Positions 11,256-23,557 of a stretch of DNA of 64,000 bases are shown here, one piece after another (position 1 is the stretch's first letter; each line of letters opens with the position of its first letter). Origin of the DNA: Sympetrum striolatum. Lineage: Eukaryota; Arthropoda; Insecta; Odonata; Libellulidae. The notes under the pieces were generated by a model. The model was not told the DNA's origin, did not search any database, and saw nothing but the letters and a program-made list of their open reading frames with translations. Made by a program: the position numbers and the translations under genes. The DNA lies in contig OX388346.1 in assembly GCA_947579665.1 (NCBI GenBank), forward strand, positions 90,832,615-90,896,614, given 5' to 3'.

Positions 11256-14072
11256 TTTTCACGAAACATTGAAGATCTCCACCAAAATCTACGCTCTATT
11301 TAATTTTACTCTGCAAATCTAAAGGTAGGCCATGTCACAAGCGGACAATGAAAATATTATTCGGCTGGAGTGTAAAATATTCCCTTTCCGATAGAATTCC
11401 CATTCAATGTTAATTACAGTGAAATAGTTATATCTTCTCTGAAAAGAGGTGTTTTGAATAGGATGCGTATCAAAATATATCCAGATGTAATATAAATAAC
11501 TAAATGATGAACTTGATACTTAGGAATAATTTTCACAGTATAGTTTATTTCAGCAACCAGTTTCGTCATCATCACGCATCTCTGTGAACTAATGATGGTG
11601 TTCAAGCCGATGTAGGATGCTCGAATAAAATAAACTGTAGAAATTATAAAGTTATCATGCTTTCATTTATAATGACGCTCCACAAAGTCCATCCAATTTT
11701 GATAAATTCCAGATGCGAGATAATCTTTTCGTTCCTCAACTCTCTACTCCAGGACGTACTGGTTTCACGCCGCAAAAATTTGCCGCTGCATCTCTAAGAA
11801 TATTTTGTTTCCTTTTGTCGTTTGGCTGCATCGCCATTTCAAAGGCGTCTTTTTATTTAAATTGGAGCCTCACTCCTTTCAAATGCGAGCCGCAGAACCC
11901 TCCTTTGATATTCAACGCATAAGTAATATTTACATTCCGATGGCTATTTTTTCCCTCTGAGCAAAGGCTGAATAGAACGTACTTTTTTCAAAGCCCTAAA
12001 ACAAGCCGCCATTAGGTTTCGGATCAAAACCGAGCTTTTACGCATTTAGGGCAGTTTCGGATGCATTCCGCAGTTGGTGCGCGTGCTGTCGTTCCTCGTC
12101 CGTTAGCGTTCAAATATTTAAACTGCTCAGGGTCTCCGACGGCACCAAAACGAGCAAAATAGAAAACAAGCTGTGGCAATTTGCACGCGGTGTAGAAAAG
12201 GACAATTTCCTGCTGACCGCCTCTTTCGCCGCGAGTTTTGCTCACTTCGGTCGCTCCCAATTCGGAAAGCACTCAGTAGACAAAGAGATGAAAGGAAGGT
12301 GGAACTTATGCGGTATATATCAATGCAATCCCTCTCAGAATTTGAATCAGCACAGCAAAATGGACGTTTGACCTTAAGCAGACGATAAATATATCTATAA
12401 TGGCCAATTGAGAGTGCCCTGGTTCAGAGTAATCATTAAATTAATTTAATTTTGAAATTCTTCCCACTGATGTTTACATAATTCATTTTTTCTCTACTTT
12501 TGAAATGCTACAACAACTAAGACGAGAACAAAAACAACCTGCATTCCTTTGTATGATTTCAAAGTGTTGATCGAGGCTTCCTTTCATAATCAGTAAAAAT
12601 CTAATCGGCTCATAAATTCTATAAAATAAACATTCCAATTGAATTTTGTTGTGAAAAACATTCAAATCAATCCTTCTGAAAGAATCCAGATGTATTTTTT
12701 CGTGTATCTATAGTTAAATTAATAATAATGGTCTTTTCAAATCTTTCATCATAATACTTAGTTTAAAATTCTATATTTTGTGAATGAATTTGCGTGACAA
12801 AATGTAGACAATATTTCAGGGTATTTTGATATTCATATCTTCAAAGAGAGTCATACCATTCCAGCCGGATTTTTGTGTTTAAATTTCATGCATAATTATA
12901 GAAGGATAAAACAAAGGTAAAAACAGAAAGCCATATAGTTCTGAAATTTGAAAAATATTCGTATGATTTCATATTTTTGAAAGCTACATTTATACACCTG
13001 CTACATACATTATATTCTTATGGAATTATGGAAAAATTGCGATTCTTAATGAAAGTTTTAACATTATAGTAATCAATAACGGAAACGTTGTCTGGTTGAT
13101 AGAAATTGAATAAGAAATATAGAAATAAAAAGAAATATTTTGAACAAAAGCATCCAAGGTTACGAAAAATATACCTACCGCTGAAAAGTACTCAAAAGAA
13201 AATGGATAATTGAAAATGTTCAAGATATAATAGACAATATGTAGCAATGAAATGAAATAAGAAAAAATAACGAGGCTCTCCAGAAAAACGAGCAAATACA
13301 ACCTAATGTAATTAGTTACATAATATAGATAATTACACTAAATAAATGAAATATCAAATATAAAGTTAAAAATCAAAAACAGGAAAACGTAGGAGAAGAT
13401 TGGAGGAAATAAAATTACAAATCGTATTTTCGGATAAGTAACAACGAACAACAACAGTAATTGAGTTAATCTGATACATAAATGGAAGAATGATATAAAC
13501 TGCCAAGGTGGATTTAATTATAAAAACTGCCGGAGCATTTAAGTGCCGAAAATAATCGCAAACTAATATGTAAAAATAGCAAAATAGCCCCAAATAGGAA
13601 GTATTGAAAAAGACGTACTGATAAAAACGGAGAATTCAAAGACTCGGCTTGAAAAGAGTAAATGTTACAGGGGTCGAAGAGAGAAAAGAGGATGCGTGTG
13701 GGATGAGAGTATTTGAGAAGTGTGGGAGAGTCCGGTTGGAAAATCGCCTCCACTAGAGTCATATTTGCCGCTATCCGATCGCCAAACGCATTTCGACGAC
13801 GATTTGAAGCCGTTTCACTCACACGATTATCCACCGCCGAATCAAAGCCAGAGTTAGGATCAAATAGACAGAACGTTGAATATCTCAGTTAAGAATCTGT
13901 CATCGACTATGACGCACAAAATGTTTCGATAAAAAGCACGATGATAATGTTTACTTCAACCAAAATAATTTGAAAGCACACCATTTTCTTAAATGCTTAT
14001 AAATAGTTATTAAATAGAAATAACTTCGTCGGAATCCTAAATAATAATAGGCGAACCATTTTTAGATAATGA
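11256..14072. other. Intergenic DNA
   Basis: No gene recognised. 11950-12300 is GC-richer with overlapping open frames on both strands (12024-12272 minus, 12173-12388 plus), neither of which has a known motif. The remainder is AT-rich, including several minus-strand frames at 13.0-13.8 kb rich in F/I/L/Y, as expected from AT-rich chance frames. Confidence 0.45.
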
Positions 14073-14080
14073 GTTCTGAG
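14073..14080. repeat. Target-site duplication, left (GTTCTGAG)
   Basis: GTTCTGAG immediately precedes the element and recurs exactly at 16587-16594 after it. An 8-bp duplication is the hallmark of the P superfamily. Confidence 0.9.
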
Positions 14081-14128
14081 CACGAACTTAGAAAGTATAG
14101 GACTGGAAACTGCTGACATTTTTTGGTT

Positions 14129-14227
14129 CCCTTAATGTCCGCAGCCGCGAAATGGCAGCACTGAAGTTCGCCCTTTGAAACCATAATCTTATATGGAGTA
14201 AACGGTGAAAAAGCACGATTATGATAC
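14129..14227 (+). repeat. Left subterminal inverted repeat of P-type copy 1
   Basis: Starts CCCTTAATGTCCGCAG and ends GCACGATTATGATAC. It is the inverted partner of 16442-16542, with only scattered mismatches. It lies about 48 bp inside the element end, an unusual position for the main inverted repeat. Confidence 0.9.
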
Positions 14228-15404
14228 ATATGTAATAAAGAATAATATTAACCAAAGATGTAAGATGATATTAAGAGTAATTGTTTTGTCCATCAATAGG
14301 TACTTTTGAATTGAATACAAAACATTTGAATAAGACAGACAAATTAGCAAATCCGAAGAATAGGTGCTTGCCTTATGTGCAAAACACAGGTAACTTTGTC
14401 GCCGTAAAATAGTAAAAATAGCAAATAGTATTTAAATCTTTATTTAAAGCAACGGAATTTGCTTTAAAAAATAAAGAATAGCGACCGTAGGCATCCCAAC
14501 CGATGGGGTGACTTCGGCCGCTAAATATGTTTCCTAAATATCGCCTATAAAATTAACTATATGACTAATATTACGACCATTAATATATTTTAAAATCTTT
14601 AAACTATTATTTTATTTAATAGGTACTGAGATAAGAAGTTATTGACTCATTATAACGTTTTTCCACTTTATTTATAATTTTTCAAAAGAAAAATACATTT
14701 TTTACATTTTAAAATTTTTTTCCTCCAAAAACGAAAAGAATAAACATTCTTGTAGAAAACTTCTACTCACTGTCACTCAAACCCTTTTAAATTTTTTTTC
14801 AAGCCTTAGAGTCAGTGTTTTGTTTCTACTAATGAATCTCTGAACCCAAACAATTTCTGGTATTTTTGTCAGAGCACTGAACATTTACTTTTTACTGTTC
14901 AAATACGTTTGTACTGAAATTTGGATATCACAAATACTCATAAAAAATTTAACAGCACTTCCACTAATTTAATCTCTTTTTCACGAAGAAGCACTGTTTG
15001 GCCTCCAATTGTCTTCAAATGTTACCCATCTTGCTGAGTGTTACTGAGAGAAGTTAACAGACTGAGGTTTCGTAGACTTGTCTCGAGAATGCACGATTTT
15101 CAATTTAGTTCCCAATGACAATTGTACTGTCAATGTTGCAAGGAGCAAGACGGATTTGCTGGCGATATGTCAAGACAATCTAAATTCTAAAGGGCAGGAA
15201 AAAATAGCTACTTCGTGAAATTTTAGATATTGTACAACAAATTTACAATTTGTGGAGCAGTGCACGCGTGGCCGAAGTCACCCCTTTCTACAGTAACGTT
15301 GATGTAAGTTGGAAAGTGCGACCACGTTGTGTGAGTAGGAGATCTTCATTGTCGTTACTGCACTTGAAGACTTTTTATATGTTTTAAGATATCCTTAATC
15401 TTAA

Positions 15405-15790
15405 AAATGCCTGGTCATCGTTGTATTGCACCAGATAAAGAAACACAGCAAGTGTGCTGTTTGCCAGGCAGCATTAATTCATCTGGGAGCATTCTCTTGC
15501 CATCCAGTAGCAAAGTTGACAAATCTGAAAAGTATGGGGGGTTTGGTTCATCCTAATGTAAACCTTCATACTTTAATCCTTAAAGTGGAGGAACAATTTG
15601 TAAAGCACTGTGAGTCAAATGATGTGCTTGAGTGCATAATTACAGAGTTACTTGAAGGTGATGAAGAGATAACTTTTCCATGCTTTGAGCACGGAAGTGA
15701 AATCATAGCATATATAATAAAATATTATGTAACTATGAGGATTAGACAGCATGCAAAGTTTATAAATTTAAAGAAAGTGCATCGAAAAGG
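15405..15790 (+). pseudogene. P/THAP9-type transposase, C-terminal fragment
   Basis: The frame open from 15405 reads CLVIVVLHQIKKHSKCAVCQ and continues through ALIHLG...LKSMGGLVHPN, VEEQFVKHC and HGSEIIAYIIKYYVTMRIRQ. A CxxC pair followed by a K-x-GGL-x-P-S/N box and the (V/I)xxYYVTMRIRxHAKF(I/N) ending is the usual order in the C-terminal domain of P-element and THAP9-family transposases. It has about 110 family residues where a complete enzyme has several hundred. There is no THAP zinc finger and no catalytic domain upstream. A separate 50-codon frame starting at 15407 (MPGHRC) overlaps it out of frame and is probably meaningless. The frame continues to 15938 without recognisable sequence. 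Confidence 0.8.
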
Positions 15791-16037
15791 AAAATTACGA
15801 AACTGTCTAAAAGTTAACGTTTGGTCAATAAATTTACTTATACCTCTCTATCCTTTATGTTTATATATTGTATTACCCAACTTCACATTTCAGCCTCCCC
15901 AAGATGAAATGCAGTCCACGCCAGTCATTAAAATTTGATACTTTTGGATTTATGTATGTTTCAACAATATTTGACCGTTTACTCATTTCCTGGAGACTAT
16001 TTCTGGGAACTTCGATTTTTTTCAGGAAATGTATATA

Positions 16038-16149
16038 CGAGGTTGCTCTGAAAAGTTTCCGACCCCAGATTTTTCAGACATCTTCAGAAAATTTTCAGAA
16101 AACATGTCAAGAAATGTTGAAATGTCGGAAACTTTTCAGACCACCCATG
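16038..16149. mobile_element. Mariner-type miniature element nested in P-type copy 1
   Basis: 112 bp between two TA dinucleotides. The ends are inverted repeats of about 27 bp (left carries CTCTGAAAAGTTTCCGACC, right its complement), in the style of Tc1/mariner termini. The interior is also TTTTCAGA-rich and has no coding capacity. The same insertion is at the same place in the second P-type copy, so it predates their spread. Confidence 0.75.
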
Positions 16150-16441
16150 TACATCCTGCGATTCTAGTTTTAAAAGATCTAGTTGAAAGTAGATGTAACG
16201 TTGGTAATTTATTAAGGATCAATTATTTTCTGTGTATCCAAGCAGAACACTTCGCTGATCTACGAATAATGTTTTCACAAGTCACTTGTGGTGTGCCCTG
16301 AAGGCAACCTGCACTTATTCTTCGGATTTACTAATTTGCCTATTTTATTCAATTGTTTTAAGTACTTATAAATGGATAAATCACTAACTCTGAATTCCAT
16401 CTTTGGTATATACTACTCCCGCAAAGAAAAAGAGGGAAAAA

Positions 16442-16542
16442 GTATCATAATCGTGCTGTTTTTTCCGTTTACTCCATATGAGATTATGGTTACAAAGGGC
16501 GAGCTTCGGTGCTGCCATCTCGCGTCTGCGGACATTAAGGGC
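16442..16542 (-). repeat. Right subterminal inverted repeat of P-type copy 1
   Basis: Reverse complement of 14129-14227 with scattered mismatches. 44 bp of unmatched sequence separates it from the element end at 16586. Confidence 0.9.
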
Positions 16543-16586
16543 GTCAGCCGATTGTACAGTCAGCATAGGGGAGCTTCAGGGGCGTG

Positions 16587-16594
16587 GTTCTGAG
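16587..16594. repeat. Target-site duplication, right (GTTCTGAG)
   Basis: Exact copy of 14073-14080. Confidence 0.9.
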
Positions 16595-19500
16595 TTATTA
16601 CTTTTTGTCATCTGCCTATAAACTATTATTTACGAAATTTTTCCTTCTAAGCAAAATTGGATTTAAGATTCAATTCAGTTCTGAAGATTCTGAATTCAAG
16701 ATTTTAATGTGAATAATAACAGTGGAAAAAATACAAAGATTACAATATTGTGCTTTTTCCTTTTAGTTACTAATATTACAGTAGAAGTTGTAATATTGTT
16801 AAAAGTGCTTCGACAGCTTAGGTCAATTCGCACAGTGGCCCCCTTCGGGAGTCGGACCAGGGGGAAAAGGAATAGAATTAATTTTCATTACGGATAAAAT
16901 ACAATAGTTCATAACAAATATGTTTCAGATATATTTGTCAATTCAATAACTTCTAACACACCTCCCTTCAGAGAGAAAATCTGATGAGCATTCGAGTTGT
17001 CCATAGAAGTGTCGAAGGCAAGAAAGCCGAATGTTTGAAGAATAGATCTTTGACTTTATCGGAAAATGTTATTATTTACATGAAAATGCTTCGACATGTG
17101 GCGGAGGATTTTATTTTAATTTGCCTCAGGTATAAGTTGTGCAGCTCTTCATAAAAATTGGTAATTCTTACTCAATTACGTGGAGATGAAAATTTTCACG
17201 AAACAATGTAGATAATACAAAAAAAGAAAAAAACGGTATGGGTTATAAACTAATCAACTAGAGTTATTTTGAAAAAATAAAAGCTATAGCAATTTTGAGG
17301 AGAAACTCTCAAACTTTAGGCGAACTTCAAAGCATCTAGTTCTTCTCAAAAAATATTCTTTCACTAGAAAACTTTGTGCGAGGGTGAAAGAGTATATATT
17401 TCCCTGGGTAAAGTAAAAAAAACTACTCATGCCCAGTGTAAGTGAGAGGATATGACGTAAGTTAAACGAGATGAGTTTGATATTCGAACCAGGCGTAACA
17501 AAACAATAATCAGGGCTCAAATCAACGAGCTTCGAAAATTTAGGATACATAGGTATGTTTTTAACCAGTTCTAAGACCAATATTAAGACCGATTACAGAT
17601 GTGGAAATACCGAAAAATGTTATGATATTTATTAATAAATATATTTCATGCTGATATACACAAATAAACAAAAACTTCAGTCACTCTTTAGACACGAGTG
17701 AAATAATGTGTACATATTTGGGATTGATGGAATAATTATTGTATTTAAAAATATATGTATATATTCCCGGACCTATTTGCATGTCAATATACTTCAATCA
17801 GCTTTAGAGATAAGTGAGAAAGAAGATATATTTAATGAAAAATGTCAGAAAATCAAATAACTGCAAATCCTTCTTCAAACAACTCTACGTTAATAGCGAT
17901 GTTTCCTTGTTGAATTCCAGGAACTTTAACCAAGGAAGGAATGGCGTTTCTTAGAAAATACGAAACATCTTGGGACATTTTCTCTGAAGGGACGCTTGAA
18001 TATGAATTAAATGAGAACATCCTCCATTCCACCTCTACGCAAATAGCGAAATATATTTCTCATAATTCGTCATAAAGTAGAATGAGGAAACTTTCCTTCG
18101 GTGGCTTTAAATACTACCTCCACAATCCTCGTTTTTCATCCATTTAAAAGGGGTATTCGATGAATTTGCTGGTTTATAAGTTGCAAATACTTTATTGATA
18201 TTGTTATTAGTTAGTAACTTTCAAGAATTCAATTATGCTTGGCAAACAACTGCTTTTGGCAGTGGATTACTGACGAGTTTCCTCATCAAATTTTTACGAG
18301 GACCCAAACTTTAACATGTGCCAATTATATAGTTAATAAGTAAAGAAGAATTACTGTTTTTTATCTCAGATTATTTTATTAGCAAGCATCGTAGATATAA
18401 TAGATCATTCATAGTTAGATCGATAGGGGAACATATAGTTCTAAAATAATATGCTATTTCCATGACCTTCAAAATATTATCTACTACGGGTATTCTTAAA
18501 AACATCTGGAACTGCATCAAATTCGATTTAGATAGAAGAAATGTTTTCTTCGAATAATTTATATTTCTTATATTATAAATGAAGCTAATATAAACAATAA
18601 CATCCACGGATAAAGCTGCTGCGGTGTGTTTTCTTCTGTGTACTCACATTTCTATGACTTAGGGTCAGATGTAAGAAGGGACTTGCTCTATCACGCCCTA
18701 ATAAACGACACTTTATTATTATTACTCTAAACGCTTACAATATAAATATTCCTTTAATGATCAATCAATAGCTTAAGGAATACAGTATAAAGTAACCAAA
18801 ATACCCCCCACGAGAGAGCAATCAGAAACGAAGAGCGTTAGCCCAGTTCCACTGCGACTCCATCAATCATCTGAGAAAAAGAGGTCGAAAGGAGAAGGAG
18901 GCGATTTCTCGTCAAACAGTCTTCCGTGACACATTCCAGCGAATACACACGCCGCAAAGAACGGACGCTATTCGTCAAGGAAATCATCAAATGGCGATCA
19001 AAGACACGGAGAATGCGACCCCAAGGCGTACACGCCGAAGGAACCTCCGAAATAAAATGTTTCCTAATCAATTTTGCGGCGTTAAATTGATTGTGTGAAA
19101 GAACGCACAGTTTCAGTTAACTAATTCAAGTCGACATATCGTTTTTTAATGGAGATTGATGACGAATAATTCCTCGTCTCTTGGCTTTTCCACTGGCATT
19201 CGTCTTTCATCTCATCATATACGTTCTAATTAAGGATATCTTCCACATTCTTGTACTGCAAATATATGACAATCTTTTCAAACTTTTAGCGAAAATATTA
19301 AAGGGAAAATGATCCAAATGTAACTAGTCTTTGCATAAATATAAAAGAACAATGGAGATAAATCCATGGAAAATATAGATATAAAAAAAATTAACCGAGA
19401 ACGTAATAAGGCTTTATAGCATCCTGAACATTTATTTAAAAAGGAAAGAATTAAGCAGAAAAATTTACAAGAAACCGGATTTCCTAAGGGTTCTGGTTAA

Positions 19501-20576
19501 GAATAAGGTAATAGAGAATTCACAGTGAATATGATGGTTTTGAGAGATGCAGCTATCTACTCTACGAATTGATGATCCTTAATGATGATGAACTATATAG
19601 GTAGGAAGGGAAGAAGAACGAGCATCACCTGATGGTCAGTGAAGGCTTATATTAGCATTTCGAACATTAAAATCCGTTCCTTTTTTTTATCATCAGAGAG
19701 TACACATTTAGCGATCATAAACCTGAATTGTATCAAAGCAACACTTTGCAATTCACAGTTTTTCCGCTTTGACTTTATTGAACTGCAAGGAAAGCACTTT
19801 AGTTAACTGAAAGGGAAATTTTCCGAACCTTGAAACCAATTGAGAAAATAATATTTTAGACTAAATTTACCCATTCAAGGTTATTAGCTCAGTAACCTAA
19901 TATCATCAATACGTTGACAGATTGGACATTTTTGGCTTTTTTCCTATGAGTAAATGGTGCGACGTGAATATTTCAACTCCATCCAGGAGTTTATTGAGGC
20001 ATTTTCCCAATTACGGCAGTCAATTATTCGAACTAATTGGAAGGAAGAGCGCCCCAGTTCATCAAACATAAAACCCACTTTAAAAGTCACAATTTGTCAT
20101 TAAACCAGCAGAAAAATTGTTTTCAAGGTCAATTTCGATGTAATGATTAAAAATATAAAAAAAATGGATGATTAAATATATACGTGCAATAGCGCATCTA
20201 CTTGAGATGCACTTAAAGAATATTTTAAATCATCCTATTCAATGACATAAATGTTTTCGTTAAACAAATTCAACAAATCGACATTAACGCGATAGACTAT
20301 CATAAAGCAGAAGACCTCAGAAATAGGCCAACAACTCTCTAAAAATTTTATTGAGATAACTCTATAATAATGATGGCCGTCCTAATTTACCATTTGATTA
20401 GGAAATGTTAATTTAGGGAAATGTTTCACCATTTTCTCTTTCTTGTCTATTTTTTAGCATAAGTTTAAGCAATACTGTCTACTTAGATTCCATTTAGATC
20501 CAACAATCTGCCAATTAATAATGACATTAACATAAATCTGATATGATCTAGCACAACTTTGTGGAAGGGAGCCATA
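16595..20576. other. Intergenic DNA
   Basis: No gene recognised. A GC-rich string at about 16840-16870 (GGCCCCCTTCGGGAGTCGGA) resembles the ends of some repeats, but I cannot place it. 18836-19080 is a GC-richer island whose minus frame (18838-19071) has no known motif. 17284-17580 (minus) is an open frame without recognisable domains. The rest is AT-rich. Confidence 0.45.
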
Positions 20577-20715
20577 CTAAATAAACGAGAGAAACTTCGT
20601 AACTTCCACAGAAAATTTTTACTAGTTCCTAGACTAGTTTTGTCGATATATCGACGAAACTAGTCACCAGTAAACATTTTCTGTGAAAGTTACTAAGTGT
20701 CCTTCGTTTATTTAG
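20577..20715. mobile_element. Foldback (palindromic miniature) element 2
   Basis: 139 bp. It opens CTAAATAAACG and closes CGTTTATTTAG, and both arms contain the CCACAGAAAATTTTTACTAG-like block in inverted form. The centre is the perfect palindrome GTCGATATATCGAC. Beside it on the plus strand is GAAACTAGTC, matching the GAAAC-NNNN-GTC part of the cores of the other foldbacks. There is no coding capacity. Confidence 0.85.
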
Positions 20716-21726
20716 ACATTAACATACTTTACATATTACATGGCAGACTGACAATTTTAGAGTGATCCTTTATGCTATACTTTAAGAGAGCCAAAATACG
20801 CTATAATCATTCCATTTGATATTGTAGCAGCTTGTTTATTTGTTCTGGATATTTTATAACATTTTCATAACATTTATGCCACTCACGTCTGAAAAAAGCA
20901 TTCAAAAGCATCAAAAAACATCTCATTACTCCTAGCTTAAATTTGGAAAATGAGAAAGAAAAACTCGATTAGCTACGAAAGAAATATAAATTATCTTGAG
21001 AATGAAACTAACTAGGCTAACTGACCGGTGGTATTTAATTATATTGATTTACCTAAATTTTCAAAATATTAAAACATATAAGAGCATTTTTCTTCCACTT
21101 AATCTAAACTACGAAGAATTTATGCAGTTCATTTTTTTGACATTCTAATTTGACTTTCTTCTTGTATATACAAACTAGATGCATAATGGAAGCAATCTGC
21201 AAGATGAGAATAAGAATCCTAGTGATCGAAATTCAAGAATTTCACATTTCTATTTGCTTCCCAAATTGAGTCCTACAGTCCTCTGTAACTTTAGATACAC
21301 AGAAAAACTGTCTCACAAAAACTGGGATGCGGAATAAATTGACTGAGGACGTCTGACGAGGGCTCTCGAGGAAAAGAGCTAAACAACGGACGTGGGAAAA
21401 CAAAGTGTGGGCTTCAGAAGAAAATCCTTTTGCAGGGAAAACAATGACATGCTCATCTGTCACTCAACACCGCTCCCCACCGATACGACACGTGGCCATC
21501 CCTCTATCTCTTAGAAGTCCAGTGTGTGATGTAGGTGAAAAGCCTCCCGGAAATATCTCTGTGTAAAGTTCTAGTGCATTTAAGACTCCAGAAAATACCT
21601 ATTCGATACAATAAAAGCATGGCTCAGGATATTAAGTGACAATGTGACCTCATTGCTGTATAAAGAAAAATTTTCATCATAAACGAAACCATCTCAGGAT
21701 TCACATTGTGGTATTTCTTAATTTGT
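20716..21726. other. Intergenic DNA
   Basis: No gene recognised. The minus frame at 21242-21463 has no known motif. Confidence 0.45.
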
Positions 21727-21910
21727 AAAAAATTCATGGTAACAACTTTTACTAGACCACTATTTTTAATCTGAAAAAACACGACCTACGTTTCGTTGCG
21801 TCGCTACATCATCAGGTCAACCTGATGATGTAGCGACGCTACGAAACCTAGGTCGTGTTTTTTCAGATTAAAAATAGTGGTCTAGTAAAAGTTGTTACCA
21901 TGAATTTTTT
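21727..21910. mobile_element. Foldback element 3, near-perfect 91-bp arms
   Basis: 184 bp of inverted repeat with a 2-base turn: the centre reads CATCATCAGGT, CA, ACCTGATGATG. The arms run out to AAAAAATTCATGG and its complement, with only about two mismatches over 91 bp, so the element is young or actively homogenised. The plus-strand right arm contains CCTGATGATGTAGC, a GTAGC/GCTAC stem, and then GAAACCTAGGTCG. This is the order of conserved pieces of a hammerhead ribozyme (CUGAUGA, stem, GAAA, UC), but with an extra base before the stem and no visible stem I, so activity is not supported. Confidence 0.9.
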
Positions 21911-23480
21911 TCATCATAACTTCGAAAAGTACTACAAACTACGCACAACATGTCAATATCTATGAAATAACAAAGTATTTCTCTTTTTAATGTATTGTAA
22001 GTTTTAGTTTTTATTTATTTTACTTTTATATCCTCTCTAAACGACTACCTCATAGACTTCGACTACCTACGATACGATATTATACGATAGATACGATATA
22101 TATCGAACGTACACTTTAAATTCATAAAATCTATATGAGTATCCTCTTTTTAGCCCCATAATAAATATACTACTCCACGAAGAATAATATTGAGAGATTT
22201 GGTAGGATTAGCAAAGACATGAACGTCTGGTAGTATCTCAAACATTGCAAATTTTATCGGAAATATTTTTGTATTGCAAAGCCTTGATGAAACACATGGA
22301 AGTATGAAAATTTGGGATAAGAAGTTTCTCTTGCAACTCTTTATTCAAAATCCAAAACACATGTTGCAATATTGGATGGATGATAAAAATTGCATTTTGA
22401 ATAAGAACGACCTTGCAAGCAGGATTATTTTGAATCCGTTCCAAACATTTTGGAATACTCCCATTACCCAAGATTTAATGAGAATACTCGCAATAATTCC
22501 ATATTTTTTCCTAAAAGATGGATGCATGCATGAATATTCTAGATTATCCTACCAAAACATGTTGATTATCTTCCATTACAAATAAGGATTGGGAAATTTT
22601 AAGAAAAAAAAGATTAAATAAAGCTCACTTCTTAAGGGAGGTTTAAGTTTACTAAAAACCATGGAATAGCCGATCACACAAAAATCTTCTTTCGATTCGA
22701 TGAAACTAATGGCAAGTGAAAAGAATCTATAAATCCATGGTTAGATGCGATCCATAGCTTCCTTCCAGTGGCACGATCTGTTCTATTATTTTGGCAAAGA
22801 GATTTAGAATTTCGGGTTTGAAGATGGCAATGGAGGACACTTGCCTCTTATCCATACTGCAACTGAATCTGTAATCACCCGACAGAATGAAAGACGAAAA
22901 TTCGGAGTAACAAAAGTAAAATAGCATACCATAGGCACTCTGCATCATAGATAAAATTGAAAGGTGAACTAAAGAAGGCAAAGGTGGATGCTCTAAACGA
23001 AAAATCTTCACGAAAAGACAGAAAAGATTACTTAGAGCAATGATGAACATTAACCGGTACGCACGGACTGGTAAAATTTTCCTATGTTTCTAGAACCAAT
23101 TCCTAAATCTAGGCATTTGTAACGATAATAGTAGCGAGATTTACGCATAAGTACCACAATCCTTATGTTGAACCGAGAACATATCGTTATTTCAATCTCG
23201 GATCATGAAGGTCCTTTTTATAGTTTTTACTTAAAGTTTCGTTCGCAACTTTCATAAATTAGACCAAGGTAAAAGTGAGTCAAAGACCCTTTTACGTGGT
23301 CACATATTCCATAAGGATAAGAATCTGTTCCAAATCTTTTGAATGCCACCACTGTACAAGAGTCTCTTCTTTATAACAACAGGAAGACGAGATAACTTCG
23401 TCGTAGCTGTCTTCGTAAAAGAAAAGAACTTTTTCAATAAGGATAAGGCATTATTAAACCAAAGAGTAACTTATGCGGTT
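21911..23480. other. Intergenic DNA left of the large array
   Basis: No gene recognised. Frames at 22274-22585 (plus), 22238-22471 (minus) and 22727-23050 (minus) lack known motifs. ATACGAT-type short repeats occur at about 22068-22105. At 23315-23340 the string GGATAAGAATC followed by CCAAATC resembles the sequence just right of the array at 37621 onward. Confidence 0.45.
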
Positions 23481-23557
23481 ATCTATCTATTATATATAGA
23501 TGCTTCTCCGGATTCATTCATATATCATATATTCATATATATATATATATATATAGA

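Larger units (their letters stand above)
14081..16586 (+). mobile_element. P-superfamily DNA transposon, copy 1 (defective)
   Basis: 2506 bp, delimited by a perfect 8-bp target duplication. The element begins CACGAACTTAG and ends CAGGGGCGTG, so the outermost match is just CACG/CGTG. The next roughly 45-50 bp differ between the ends, and then a strong inverted repeat of about 100 bp follows (14129-14227 against 16442-16542). The only protein sequence recognised is a C-terminal P/THAP9-type transposase fragment at 15405-15790. The N-terminal DNA-binding and catalytic parts are missing, so this copy is non-autonomous. A mariner-type miniature element is nested at 16038-16149. The second copy at 58082-60780 is highly similar over its length. 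Confidence 0.9.

Noticed and set aside
15407..15556. MPGHRC... 50-codon frame as a THAP-type N-terminus
   Set aside because: Only one cysteine fits the THAP pattern, it stops after 50 codons, and it overlaps the better supported C-terminal transposase frame.
21780..21870. Active hammerhead ribozyme
   Set aside because: Stem I cannot be formed from the flanks and an extra base disrupts the junction before stem II. Only a motif resemblance is reported.
22274..22585. 103-codon plus-strand open frame as a host exon
   Set aside because: No motif, AT-driven composition, and open frames on the opposite strand over the same bases.
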